A stretch of 64,000 nt of DNA. Source: an uncultured Clostridia bacterium. Lineage in GTDB: Bacteria; Bacillota; Clostridia; Oscillospirales; Acutalibacteraceae. Within the stretch, counting starts at the first letter, position 1; every line of letters begins with the position of its first letter. The position numbers and the translations under genes are program-made. Below the pieces are notes generated by a model that saw nothing but the letters and a program-made list of their open reading frames with translations, was not told the DNA's origin and did not search any database. The stretch is taken from the NCBI GenBank assembly GCA_944412495.1, contig CALYBL010000022.1, forward strand, positions 33,762 to 97,761. Reading direction: 5' to 3'. Positions 52,881 to 60,828 of this stretch are shown piece by piece.

Positions 52881-53834
52881 GCTGTATATCTCCCTCTGCC
52901 TCTATGGCAATAAAAATTAGCTATGCTGCGGGATTTGCCGCCCGCTAACCTATTTATTTTAATATATAGCCATAAATATATCAACATATTTTTGACCTCA
53001 GAGCTTCAAAAAATCCCACATTTTTACGGCTGTAATTTTATGCAAAAGCGCGGATTTTCGCCTTTCCCTTTCAGCGGCCGTCCAATATTATAGGAAAAAT
53101 AGCAAAGCATAGCGGCGCCTACGCTTTTACGTCACATAAACTTCGGCAGAGGCGCCAATGGGATTGACAGAGGGCCTATGATGCGTCAAAGCTAAAAGAG
53201 CAGAATGCATTGAAGCTCTGTGCTGCTTGAACACGTTATAATTCCGTGCTGCTGATACGTTAAGGACTGGGCTTGATAGGTCCGTCGTCGTCTAACCCCG
53301 GCTGCATGAATCCATAAAGAGGCTTTGTCATCGCGCACTCAGCTCCAATTTTGCTAAACCATTTGCTTTGCATGCCCTTTTGCTTCTATATCGGAACCAT
53401 TTTTCACAAATCCAAATCTCTTAGACAAGCCTTTAAGCATAATTCTTTTTCATGCTCAACGATAATTAGACAACATTTTCTAATGCTTTTTAACACGCAG
53501 GGCCGGGGCCTTGTGCTAAAAGCAATATTAAAAAGGCCGCACGCAAAGCGTGCGGCCTTCCCGCTCTGTAAATTTATTCCACGTACGCTGCTTTGATTTG
53601 CCATGCCTCTGAAAATCCGCGACGTTTTTAGCAAAGCTTGCTTATAGTGCCTGTTTACGCATATGCCGCAGCCGCTTTTCCCGCACGATAATGCTGCTCC
53701 AGGCGTACAGCTGTGCAGCGCCGATTTCCGCGGTGCCTTCAAGCGGCAGGATATTACTCAAATAAGCATGCCGCATCGGCCGCCATGCCGGGGATTTTGG
53801 AAGCAAAGCCTCCGCAGAGGATAACAAAGTGCCT
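52881..53834. other. 954-base intergenic stretch, one strong hairpin, no gene
   Basis: The left 70 bases are the aminotransferase leader (with a small GC hairpin near 52918-52950 ending in TTTTTATT on the minus strand, possibly an attenuator). The hairpin at 53533-53559 is listed separately. Between them I see only short unsupported frames. Confidence 0.45.
53530..53559 (-). terminator. Strong GC hairpin with T-run on the minus strand
   Basis: AAGGCCGCACGC (53533-53544) pairs perfectly with GCGTGCGGCCTT (53548-53559); minus-strand T-run at 53534-53530. It probably ends the transcript of the LarB-like gene, 276 bases after its stop. Confidence 0.7.
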
Positions 53835-54602
53835 CTACTTTGTCCTGAAGAAGCCCTGAAGGACGTTTTTCCTGCCCTCCTCTATTGCACTGTTTATAAG
53901 GCTTGCAAAATACCCTGCGGCAAACCCGCCGTTGACTCCCGCTGTTACAATGCCCGGCGTCTGCACCTCGGCCGATGAAAGCAGGGCTGCAATGCCGTTA
54001 ATGTCCGAGCCGGAGCCGCTGTCGGTCGGCACCGCAATCACCGGCTTCTGTGTGATGCTTGCAAGCATTGACGCCGTCACATCGCCGACGCCCATAACCG
54101 CTATTATCGACGACGACTGCATTATCCTTTCATCCGCATATATTCGTCCTATGCAGGAGGCATCCAGATTATATATGCATTGAGTTGCTGCGCCGAACAT
54201 CTGGCAGGTCTCGGCGGCCTCCTGCGCCGGCTGCATACCGGCTACCGGCGATATAGCAATGGTGATAAGCCCGCTTTCGGCCGGTACCGTCTGCTGAAGC
54301 GATATCGTCCGCGCTGTCTGATTATATCTCGCCTTGCGGTAATTCTGCATTATTGCGCGGTAATATGCCTGAGATGCATGTATCGCAATTATATTGTCGC
54401 CCTGGGCTGCAAGCTCGGTAAACAAATCTCTGAACTCATCGCACCTGCGGCCGGAGCAGTTTATCACCCTCGGTCCCGCATATTCCACCGGAGTATATGG
54501 AAAGCTTCCGCTGCAGACGGAGCTTATGCTTTCCTCTGCCTGTTCAACGCTTATGGTACCATCCCTTACCGCCTGTAACAAAGTATTAAGATTCAAGGTC
54601 AA
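53835..54602 (-). CDS. LarB-like protein (PurE fold), expected catalytic Cys not present
   Basis: 255 residues, as long as LarB (about 245), the nicotinate-adenine-dinucleotide carboxylase/hydrolase of nickel-pincer cofactor synthesis. N-terminal helix (TLLQAVRDGTISVEQAEESI), then a PurE-like domain: ITIAISPVAGMQPAQEAAET, VIAVPTDSGSGSDINGIAAL and GVNGGFAAGYFASLI. Ordinary LarB has a Cys in the stretch NSCxPG (Cys221 in the Lactiplantibacillus enzyme, as I recall it) that attacks the pyridinium; here the stretch reads LLSSAEVQTPGIV, without Cys. Also GMEGALPSVV reads GVGDVTASML. No larA, larC or larE nearby. Likely a paralogue with another activity. Confidence 0.75.
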   Translation of the reverse strand: MTLNLNTLLQAVRDGTISVEQAEESISSVCSGSFPYTPVEYAGPRVINCSGRRCDEFRDLFTELAAQGDNIIAIHASQAYYRAIMQNYRKARYNQTARTISLQQTVPAESGLITIAISPVAGMQPAQEAAETCQMFGAATQCIYNLDASCIGRIYADERIMQSSSIIAVMGVGDVTASMLASITQKPVIAVPTDSGSGSDINGIAALLSSAEVQTPGIVTAGVNGGFAAGYFASLINSAIEEGRKNVLQGFFRTK

Positions 54603-55067
54603 AACCCCTTTTCTATATCAGGTCCGCTTGAGGTTTGCTTTTACGCCGCGCAGCTTTGCCGTCTGTCTAAAATATATGCTTGTGCAAGCGTAAATATTTT
54701 TTATTTGCGCGGATATTTATAAAAATTCGTCATTTGAACTTTTTACGAAAATCAGCATATCTGTTTTGCATAATGCATGCACCTCTTTTTGGACTGCCGC
54801 TATAGCCTCATCCATACACTTTTGCCTGACCCTGCTATCATATATCCGCATGTCTCTTGCAGCGTTATTTCGCGCCGGAGCCGCAGGCACTTTCTGCGCC
54901 GGGCAAAATATACTCTAAAAGCACTATTCTCATGCAGCGTTTTTTACCAAGCGGTACGGAAATGTGCTTGTGCCATCCCTCTGCGGCGCTCCGGAGGCAC
55001 GCCTTTGCCGATTCCCGGTGAGGCAAACGGCTTTTTGGGCAGGCGGCAGCCGCCAAGGTGCAAGTCG
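54603..55067. other. Intergenic stretch without gene
   Basis: About 465 bases between the LarB-like gene start and the feoB stop. No supported frame, hairpin or RNA. Promoter sequence for the LarB-like gene must lie in the left part but I could not fix it. Confidence 0.45.
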
Positions 55068-57119
55068 TTACAGGAATGCCGCTGCCGCCGAGCCGAGTGT
55101 GTACACAGCGAAAGCGGCAATGTAGGCTGCTGTCACGTAAAAGCCCACCGCCGCCCAAAAATACTTTACCGACGGCATTTCCCTGTATATAACGGCCAGT
55201 GCGGCCGAGCACGGCGGGGCAAGCAGGACAAATACCATAAACGCCGCTCCCGCCGCCGGACTTATTATACCGGATGAAAGGACCGCCGCGGCGCCGGCCA
55301 AAGATGCATCCGGCGATGACACATCTGCGCCGTAAAGCACGCCGAGCGTTGACGCCACTGCCTCCTTGGCGATTATGCCGGCAAGGAGTGCCACCGGAAG
55401 CTGCCAGTTGTCTCCAAAGCCAAGCGGCACAAACAGCGGCGACAATACTCTGCCTATCGAAGCGAGCATGCTCTGCGATGCGTCATCCACCATTTTGAAT
55501 GAAAAGCTGAAATTCTGCATAATCCATACTGCGGCGGACGCCAGAGCTATTATGGTGCCGGCCTTTATAAGAAAATGCTTCGCCTTTTCATAGAGGCTGA
55601 CGCATATATCATGCGGCCTTGGCATATGGTATGGCGGCAGCTCCATGATAAAGGCGGCATCGCCGTTTTTGAGCACCCTTTTCTTTATAACAGCTGCCGA
55701 TACCAGCGCCGCCGATATGCCTGCCGCATATATAAGCACAGTTACAATACCGCGGCTGCCGGCAAAAAAGGCGGCACAGAACAGCCCGTATATAGGCAGC
55801 TTGGCGCTGCAGGACATAAACGGTATAAGCGTTATCGCCAGTGCCCTGTCCTTTTGATTCTCTATAGTCCGGCAGGCCAGAACAGCCGGTACGCTGCACC
55901 CAAAGCCCATCAGCATTGGGACAAAGGCTTTTCCGGACAATCCGGCGCGGCGCAGCAGGCCGTCAGTTAAAAATGCGGCCCGCGCCATATATCCGCTCGA
56001 CTCCATTATCGTTATGCATAAAAAGAGGGTGAGTATCTGCGGCAGAAAGCATATGACTGATGCTACACCGCCGCCTATTCCGTCGATGAGCAGGCTTATA
56101 AGCCAGCGCGCGGCGCCGGTGGCAAGCAGCAGATTTTTAAGGCAGCTGAGGACTATGTCGGCGCAGTACTCCGCCGCACGGCGCAGCAAAGCGCCGGGCA
56201 TGGGTATGCCGAACAGGCTGTCTGAAAACGTAACGGCAAAGACAAGCGCCATTACGGCGATAAAGATAGGCATGCCAAGCACCGGGTGAGTCAAAAGCCT
56301 GTCGGCTCTGTCTGACGGCATAGGCGAGCAAATCGGAGGACCTTTCACGGCGCCTGCGCAGCACTTGCTTATAAGGGCGTATCTTTCAGCTGCCACGGCC
56401 GTCTCAAGGTCTTTGTCCTGCAGGCCGTCCGCCGCCTCAATACGCAGCGCCTTTATTCGCTGACGGTCGCCCTCGCTAAGCCCCAGGCCATTGTCCGGAA
56501 CATCTCCCTCCTCCAGAAGCTTTGAGGCATAATATGCCGAATGCTGCACCTTTTTGCCGAGCAGCCGCAATATCTGCCCGGCATATTCTCCTGTCCGGCC
56601 GCTAAGCATGCAAATACCCCGCCTGCGCGACCTTGCCGCACGCAGCACAGCTGCCGCAAGAGTATCCATCCCCCGGCGTTTTACCGCAGATATCGGCAGC
56701 ACCTCTATTCCCAACGCCTCGGACAGCCGCTCGGGCGATATCCTTATCCCCTTCTTTTCCGCCGCGTCCGTCATGTTCAGCGCCGCTACGATAGGTATGT
56801 CGGTTTCCATAAGCTCGGTGGTGAGGTACAGACTGCGTTCAATGCTTGTCGCGTCGATTATATTTATTATCACATCCGGAGTGTCGTCTGTTATATAGCC
56901 GCGGGCTATCGCTTCCTCGGGAGAGTACGGCGACAGGGAATATATCCCCGGCAAATCGGTAATGCTAATATATTCGCCGCTTACCCTGTAGCTGCCCTCT
57001 CTGCGCTCCACAGTGACGCCCGGCCAGTTGCCCGTGTGTGCACGTCCACCGGTCAGCGCGTTAAAAAGCGTGCTTTTGCCGCAGTTGGGATTCCCGATAA
57101 GCGCTGCTTTTACAGTCAT
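55068..57119 (-). CDS. feoB: Ferrous iron transporter FeoB
   Basis: 683 residues from ATG 57119 (GGGAGGGACGGT before it). The N-terminal G protein has GNPNCGKST (9-17), the switch TGNWPGVTVE, DLPGIYSLSPYSPEE and NMTD; then a GDI helix bundle, then two Gate domains with FLPQILTLFLCITIMESSGY and GFGCSVPAVLACRT. It takes up Fe2+ across the membrane, driven or gated by GTP. feoA lies 156 bases upstream. Confidence 0.96.
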   Translation of the reverse strand: MTVKAALIGNPNCGKSTLFNALTGGRAHTGNWPGVTVERREGSYRVSGEYISITDLPGIYSLSPYSPEEAIARGYITDDTPDVIINIIDATSIERSLYLTTELMETDIPIVAALNMTDAAEKKGIRISPERLSEALGIEVLPISAVKRRGMDTLAAAVLRAARSRRRGICMLSGRTGEYAGQILRLLGKKVQHSAYYASKLLEEGDVPDNGLGLSEGDRQRIKALRIEAADGLQDKDLETAVAAERYALISKCCAGAVKGPPICSPMPSDRADRLLTHPVLGMPIFIAVMALVFAVTFSDSLFGIPMPGALLRRAAEYCADIVLSCLKNLLLATGAARWLISLLIDGIGGGVASVICFLPQILTLFLCITIMESSGYMARAAFLTDGLLRRAGLSGKAFVPMLMGFGCSVPAVLACRTIENQKDRALAITLIPFMSCSAKLPIYGLFCAAFFAGSRGIVTVLIYAAGISAALVSAAVIKKRVLKNGDAAFIMELPPYHMPRPHDICVSLYEKAKHFLIKAGTIIALASAAVWIMQNFSFSFKMVDDASQSMLASIGRVLSPLFVPLGFGDNWQLPVALLAGIIAKEAVASTLGVLYGADVSSPDASLAGAAAVLSSGIISPAAGAAFMVFVLLAPPCSAALAVIYREMPSVKYFWAAVGFYVTAAYIAAFAVYTLGSAAAAFL

Positions 57120-57275
57120 ACCGTCCCTCCCAGCATTTTCCCGAATGCCGCATAGCTCACGCAAAGCGGTAATAGTTTATATTTTCCATCCGGCATATCG
57201 GCATATATGTAAAATAAGCACCTGCCGCTTATTCAAGCAAGCGTGTAACGGCCATTTGCAGTGTATAAGCAGTTG

Positions 57276-57494
57276 TCAGTTCACCGTTACGGCGCCCGCC
57301 TCCGCCCTGCGGAGTATCAGGTCATAGCCTCTGAGATATATCTGTACAGGGCCGCCGAACGGGGCCGACTTTTTTACCAGTATTTTTGTGCCGGGGACGA
57401 TGCCCATGCTCAGCAGCTTCCTTTTGAGCGCCGGCGCTGCGGAAATTTTCACCGCCGTGCACCGCTTCCCCGGCGGTATGTCCTTTAGGGTCAT
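57276..57494 (-). CDS. feoA: FeoA iron transport accessory protein
   Basis: 72 residues, SH3-like FeoA fold: MTLKDIPPGKRCTAVKI, then KRKLLSMGIVPGTKILVKKS and the C-terminal RGYDLILRRAEAGAVTV. It supports FeoB. The gap of 156 bases to feoB holds no obvious terminator. GTGAGGAT precedes the ATG. Confidence 0.95.
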   Translation of the reverse strand: MTLKDIPPGKRCTAVKISAAPALKRKLLSMGIVPGTKILVKKSAPFGGPVQIYLRGYDLILRRAEAGAVTVN

Positions 57495-57579
57495 ATCCTC
57501 ACCCGTGTCACATATATCTCTGTTATAAAAATATAATTCGGCTTGTGTAAATTTATGACTTCTCCTTTAAAAATGGGTA

Positions 57580-57608
57580 TTGAAATAAAGCAAAAAATGG
57601 TTTATAAT
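57580..57608 (+). promoter_or_regulatory. Promoter of tRNA-Val
   Basis: TTGAAA (57580-57585), 17-nt spacer, TATAAT (57603-57608), 17 bases before the tRNA. Confidence 0.8.
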
Positions 57609-57625
57609 ACATAGCAACCGAATAA

Positions 57626-57701
57626 GGACGCTTAGCTCAGCTGGTAGAGCATGCGCTTGACGTGCGCAGGGTCAGGGATTCGAGTTCCTTAGCGTCCACC
57701 A
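57626..57701 (+). tRNA. tRNA-Val (GAC)
   Basis: 76 bases with CCA encoded. Acceptor GGACGCT pairs with AGCGTCC; D stem GCTC/GAGC; anticodon stem TGCGC/GCGCA around loop TTGACGT, anticodon GAC; variable GGGTC; T stem with TTCGAGT loop. Discriminator A. Confidence 0.95.
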
Positions 57702-57703
57702 AT

Positions 57704-57740
57704 AAAAAAAACGTGCTTTATGTTTAAAGCACGTTTTTTA
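57704..57740 (+). terminator. Terminator of tRNA-Val
   Basis: AACGTGCTTTA (57710-57720) pairs with TAAAGCACGTT (57725-57735), flanked by A and T runs. Confidence 0.9.
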
Positions 57741-57984
57741 TTTGGCACTCTTAAGCAAAACAAAGTCTACTCTGTGCCGGATGTATATAAGCTTTATCCG
57801 CTTAACTTTGTTCGGAGAAGCGCTTATCAAATACTTATTATGGCTATTATAGGCCGCTTATGCCCTCTCCCATTTTGTGCATACCGGCATTTTTATGAAA
57901 TTAACCACAAGCAGACACTGCTTACGGACATAGACCGTACTCTGCCATAAGCTTTATCTAAGAATGAGCCTTGTAAACCACCAT

Positions 57985-58899
57985 CTACTGATTTGGCTCA
58001 TCATCTCCATATTCCTCTATAATCCAACGGCCGTAGCAGGTACGGCAGACTCTTTCCTTGCCGCTTTCTGAGGCTGTGCCAGAAGATACGCTTGACGAGT
58101 TCCTTATGTGCTGGCAGTCACTGTATAAATGATAAACCTCACCGTTTTGAGTCCAGTAGCACACATCGGCATCGACCGTCTCCGGCGCCTCAGATGCAGA
58201 TGTATCTCCGCTGTATGAGGCCGCAGAAGAATACGGACCTTCAGGCCGTGAAGCCGTATTTGACTCGTCAGAACCGGATTCATCTGCATCCTGACCATCC
58301 GGCCTCGACATGTCAGAGACAGGCATAGCTTCTGATAACACCTGCTCGGATGTGTTGGCAGTATCGGCGTCTGACACGCCTCCAGCAATAATTTCTGTAC
58401 GGCCTGTTCCGCTATGCAAAATCAAAATACATGCAGCAAGAAATATGCCGCATATCAGCACATTTACCGATATCGGTATAAATATGTTTTTCATCCGCGA
58501 GCTGATTTTGACATATTTTTGCACATATTCCGCAAAACGATGTGCTTCCTGTTCCTTGACGGTCTCGGTTATTCTGCTGTCATCCGTGTGAAAATGGTCT
58601 AAATAGATATGAGCCTCTTCATGCAGGAGCAGCAGGCTCTCATCCTTCTCCGAAAGGCCGCTTCTGATAAATACAATTTTGTATTTTTCGTCAAAATATG
58701 TAAAACAGTTAACAAGGTGTACATACTCATCCAGCTTCAGGCGGTTTATAAGCCTCAAAGCTTCTTGAGTTCCGGAATCGCCGTATCTTACTATCCTAAA
58801 GCCCTGAAGCTTAATTATCCTTTCTATTTCACTTACCTTTATCGGAGCCGTCAGATTATACTCCTTCACGAAGCTTCTTGCTTTTTTATCGCTTTTCAA
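57985..58899 (-). CDS. ImmA/IrrE-type metalloprotease, membrane anchored, with C-terminal Ada-like Cys domain
   Basis: 304 residues. Residues 1-135 form the IrrE/ImmA peptidase domain with the zinc motif HEEAH (93-97) in LLLLHEEAHIYLDH and a downstream Glu-rich helix (TETVKEQEAHRFAEYV) giving the third ligand. One membrane helix follows at about 139-161, then a 90-residue Ser/Asp/Glu-rich spacer. The C-terminus has a small Cys domain (VYHLYSDCQHIRN, later VCRTCYGR) like the metal-binding Ada-type domain often found at the end of surface proteins. So protease inside and Cys domain outside. It lies 80 bases after an XRE repressor gene on the same strand: the ImmR-ImmA arrangement, where the protease cleaves the repressor. 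Confidence 0.82.
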   Translation of the reverse strand: MKSDKKARSFVKEYNLTAPIKVSEIERIIKLQGFRIVRYGDSGTQEALRLINRLKLDEYVHLVNCFTYFDEKYKIVFIRSGLSEKDESLLLLHEEAHIYLDHFHTDDSRITETVKEQEAHRFAEYVQKYVKISSRMKNIFIPISVNVLICGIFLAACILILHSGTGRTEIIAGGVSDADTANTSEQVLSEAMPVSDMSRPDGQDADESGSDESNTASRPEGPYSSAASYSGDTSASEAPETVDADVCYWTQNGEVYHLYSDCQHIRNSSSVSSGTASESGKERVCRTCYGRWIIEEYGDDEPNQ

Positions 58900-58980
58900 T
58901 TGCTGCCCTCCTGTAAAATTATTTCCTCACAATAATCTTACAACAGCATTCGACAAAAAGCACTAATAATTTAAAATATT

Positions 58981-59448
58981 TTAATCATCCTCTAATTTAT
59001 TTAAAAGCCCCGCTATTTCTTCGTCATTTGACTCATCAAGCATTGTCTTGGATGATGCCCCTCCAAAGGCTATTGCCTTACCCACTCTGTAGCTTCTGCC
59101 TCCGTTGCGTTCAAATCCGCCCGGTGAAATTCCAAGCAGTCTGTTTACAGCCTTCTGCATATCGGGACTTGCTCTGTATGCATCAATTATCTCTTTTTCT
59201 ATCAAGCTTAAATTGTTTAAGTATAATTTTTCCTTTTCGGAATCATTGCTGATAAAATAATCAAGGCTTGTTATTCCGTATATCTGGCATAGTTTAATAA
59301 GCGTCTCTGCATCAGGCTCAGCCTTGCCCGTTTCCCATGAGCTGAAGGTAGACTGAACCACGCCAAGCTGCTGATAAACCTGTTTTTGGGTTAGGCCCTT
59401 AATAATTCGCGCCTGCTTTAACTTGCCTGCTAAATTAAACTCCGCCAT
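58981..59448 (-). CDS. XRE-family repressor (ImmR-like)
   Basis: 155 residues. N-terminal Cro/cI HTH (LAGKLKQARIIKGLTQKQVY, then VVQSTFSSWETGKAEPDAET), a middle helix (SLIEKEIIDAYRASPDMQKA) and a flexible Gly/Arg-rich C-terminal part that could be the protease-sensitive site. It precedes the ImmA-like gene and diverges from a 64-residue HTH gene. Its own promoter (59467-59495) and the palindrome at 59568-59593 lie in the shared region. Confidence 0.88.
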   Translation of the reverse strand: MAEFNLAGKLKQARIIKGLTQKQVYQQLGVVQSTFSSWETGKAEPDAETLIKLCQIYGITSLDYFISNDSEKEKLYLNNLSLIEKEIIDAYRASPDMQKAVNRLLGISPGGFERNGGRSYRVGKAIAFGGASSKTMLDESNDEEIAGLLNKLEDD

Positions 59449-59466
59449 TTTACCACCCCTGTGATA

Positions 59467-59495
59467 ATTTTATCATACATAACTATTATTTTCAA
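59467..59495 (-). promoter_or_regulatory. Promoter of the ImmR-like/ImmA-like genes
   Basis: TTGAAA (59495-59490), 17-nt spacer, TAAAAT (59472-59467). Confidence 0.7.
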
Positions 59496-59524
59496 CAAAC
59501 CGATTTTTTCGTTTTATTATAGCA

Positions 59525-59553
59525 TTGACAAACAAATTTATACATGGTAATAT
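59525..59553 (+). promoter_or_regulatory. Promoter of the 64-residue HTH gene
   Basis: TTGACA (59525-59530), 17-nt spacer, TAATAT (59548-59553). The palindrome at 59568 begins right at the expected start of transcription. Confidence 0.75.
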
Positions 59554-59567
59554 TTGATAATAACTAT

Positions 59568-59593
59568 ATATTCGTTTGTATAAAAACGAATAT
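59568..59593. promoter_or_regulatory. Palindromic operator
   Basis: ATATTCGTTT (59568-59577) and AAACGAATAT (59584-59593), perfect 10-bp inverted repeat with a 6-base spacer, just downstream of the plus-strand promoter. Likely bound by the ImmR-like repressor. Confidence 0.65.
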
Positions 59594-59632
59594 TACGTTT
59601 TTTGACTTGTTTTTAAGAGGTGATTTAATATT

Positions 59633-59827
59633 ATGGTTGTTGAAAAACTGCGCACCTGCTTAAAAAATAATAATATTTCAATATCAACGCTTTCAAGAAA
59701 AACCGGGCTTGAGCCGGATTATCTGTCAGACTGCCTCAACGGTACAGCCAAGCTTACGGCTTCCGATTTTATTGTACTTTGTCAGGCATTAAACTTGGAT
59801 CTCAATGATTTTACCTGCGATAAATGA
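59633..59827 (+). CDS. Small HTH protein (64 aa)
   Basis: 64 residues, almost only a Cro/cI helix-turn-helix: VVEKLRTCLKNNNISISTLS, then GLEPDYLSDCLNGTAKLTAS. AAGAGGTG lies about 12 nt before the ATG. It is divergent from the ImmR-like gene, the place of a Cro-type antagonist or excision regulator in ICE/prophage switches. Function inferred only from fold and place. Confidence 0.75.
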   Translation: MVVEKLRTCLKNNNISISTLSRKTGLEPDYLSDCLNGTAKLTASDFIVLCQALNLDLNDFTCDK

Positions 59828-60018
59828 CAAAGGTTGATATCATCTGACAATAGTCTATCATAAATCTACTAATTGGTCAATATAAATCTCTTTCTTTTTT
59901 TGTGAAAGTATGTTGTAACATTATCATTGGATTTTAGCACTTTGCTCATTTTATTATTTTGTTTATATAAATAAGCTTTATATAATAAAACAAATGCTCA
60001 CGTAAGGTGATATAATCT

Positions 60019-60309
60019 ATGAAAATACCAGATTTAAGAACTGCTATCCGAATATATTATGAATATCCCTCGGGACTCGGTACAAAACAAATTTCAGAAC
60101 TGTTTGGAGTGAGCCCCTCTACCGCATTCAACATAAAAAAGCAGGTCCGCAAGGTTATGGAGGAGAGAAATATCAGGTGCTGGAAAGCATCAGACGTACA
60201 TACTCAGACTGCATATGAGCTATGGGGAATGGATATAAACGACCTTGAACAAAGATATAAAAAGCTTTTATCTTTAGGCCTGATTTCGAACAGCCATAAG
60301 CAGTTATAG
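60019..60309 (+). CDS. Small HTH-containing protein (96 aa)
   Basis: 96 residues. The middle reads GLGTKQISELFGVSPSTAFN, an AraC/homeodomain- or transposase-type HTH, followed by IKKQVRKVMEERNIRCWKAS and a C-terminal helix. AAGGTGATATAATCT precedes the ATG. It could be a DNA-binding regulator of the region; no family named with certainty. Confidence 0.7.
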   Translation: MKIPDLRTAIRIYYEYPSGLGTKQISELFGVSPSTAFNIKKQVRKVMEERNIRCWKASDVHTQTAYELWGMDINDLEQRYKKLLSLGLISNSHKQL

Positions 60310-60485
60310 TGACAACTCAATTTACGCGTTTTACCTTTGTCTGCACCTTATAAATTTGATGCAGATAGCATTTGCAGTTTTACCGAATATGTCTGTCGTA
60401 AAACAACAACACATTAATGATTAATACTCCTTATTATTCGCAAAAAAGTATATCCATTTCGAATAATAATGCGAAAGTTTTTTTA

Positions 60486-60514
60486 TTGACAAAACTGACA
60501 GCTGGTAATATAAT
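60486..60514 (+). promoter_or_regulatory. Promoter of tRNA-Trp
   Basis: TTGACA (60486-60491), 17-nt spacer, TATAAT (60509-60514): full consensus, 16 bases before the tRNA. Confidence 0.9.
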
Positions 60515-60530
60515 GTTTTATACGACATAT

Positions 60531-60606
60531 AGGGGTATAGCTCAGTTGGTAGAGCAGCGGTCTCCAAAACCGCGTGCCGAGGGTTCAAGTCCTTCTGCCC
60601 CTGCCA
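60531..60606 (+). tRNA. tRNA-Trp (CCA)
   Basis: 76 bases with encoded CCA end. Acceptor AGGGGTA pairs with TGCCCCT; D stem GCTC/GAGC; anticodon stem GCGGT/ACCGC around CTCCAAA, anticodon CCA; T stem GAGGG/CCTTC with TTCAAGT loop; discriminator G. A tyrosine integrase gene starts 222 bases downstream, so its 3' end is a candidate attachment site. Confidence 0.96.
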
Positions 60607-60611
60607 AAACG

Positions 60612-60656
60612 AAAAGTGCGCCAAACCCAGCGTTTATGCGGGTTTGGCGCACTTTT
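60612..60656 (+). terminator. Very strong terminator after tRNA-Trp
   Basis: A 17-bp perfect stem (60612-60628 with 60640-60656), 11-nt loop, ending in a T-run. Confidence 0.9.
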
Positions 60657-60732
60657 TCTGTCTGAAAATCATGCGGCTGCACCCCAGCCAAATTGTCCGA
60701 TTTTCCCCCTTTTTATTCTGTTTTTACCCTCC

Positions 60733-60754
60733 TGTGGTTGTAGTGTGGTTGCAG
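60733..60754. repeat. Tandem 11-bp repeat upstream of the integrase
   Basis: TGTGGTTGTAG followed directly by TGTGGTTGCAG, one mismatch. Could be arm-type binding sites of the integrase; speculative. Confidence 0.35.
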
Positions 60755-60828
60755 TAAAAGCGGAAGATGAGGGCGAGCGTGTTCCCTGCCATAAAAATGC
60801 ATACTACGGTTAAAGGAGTGTGTTTTTT

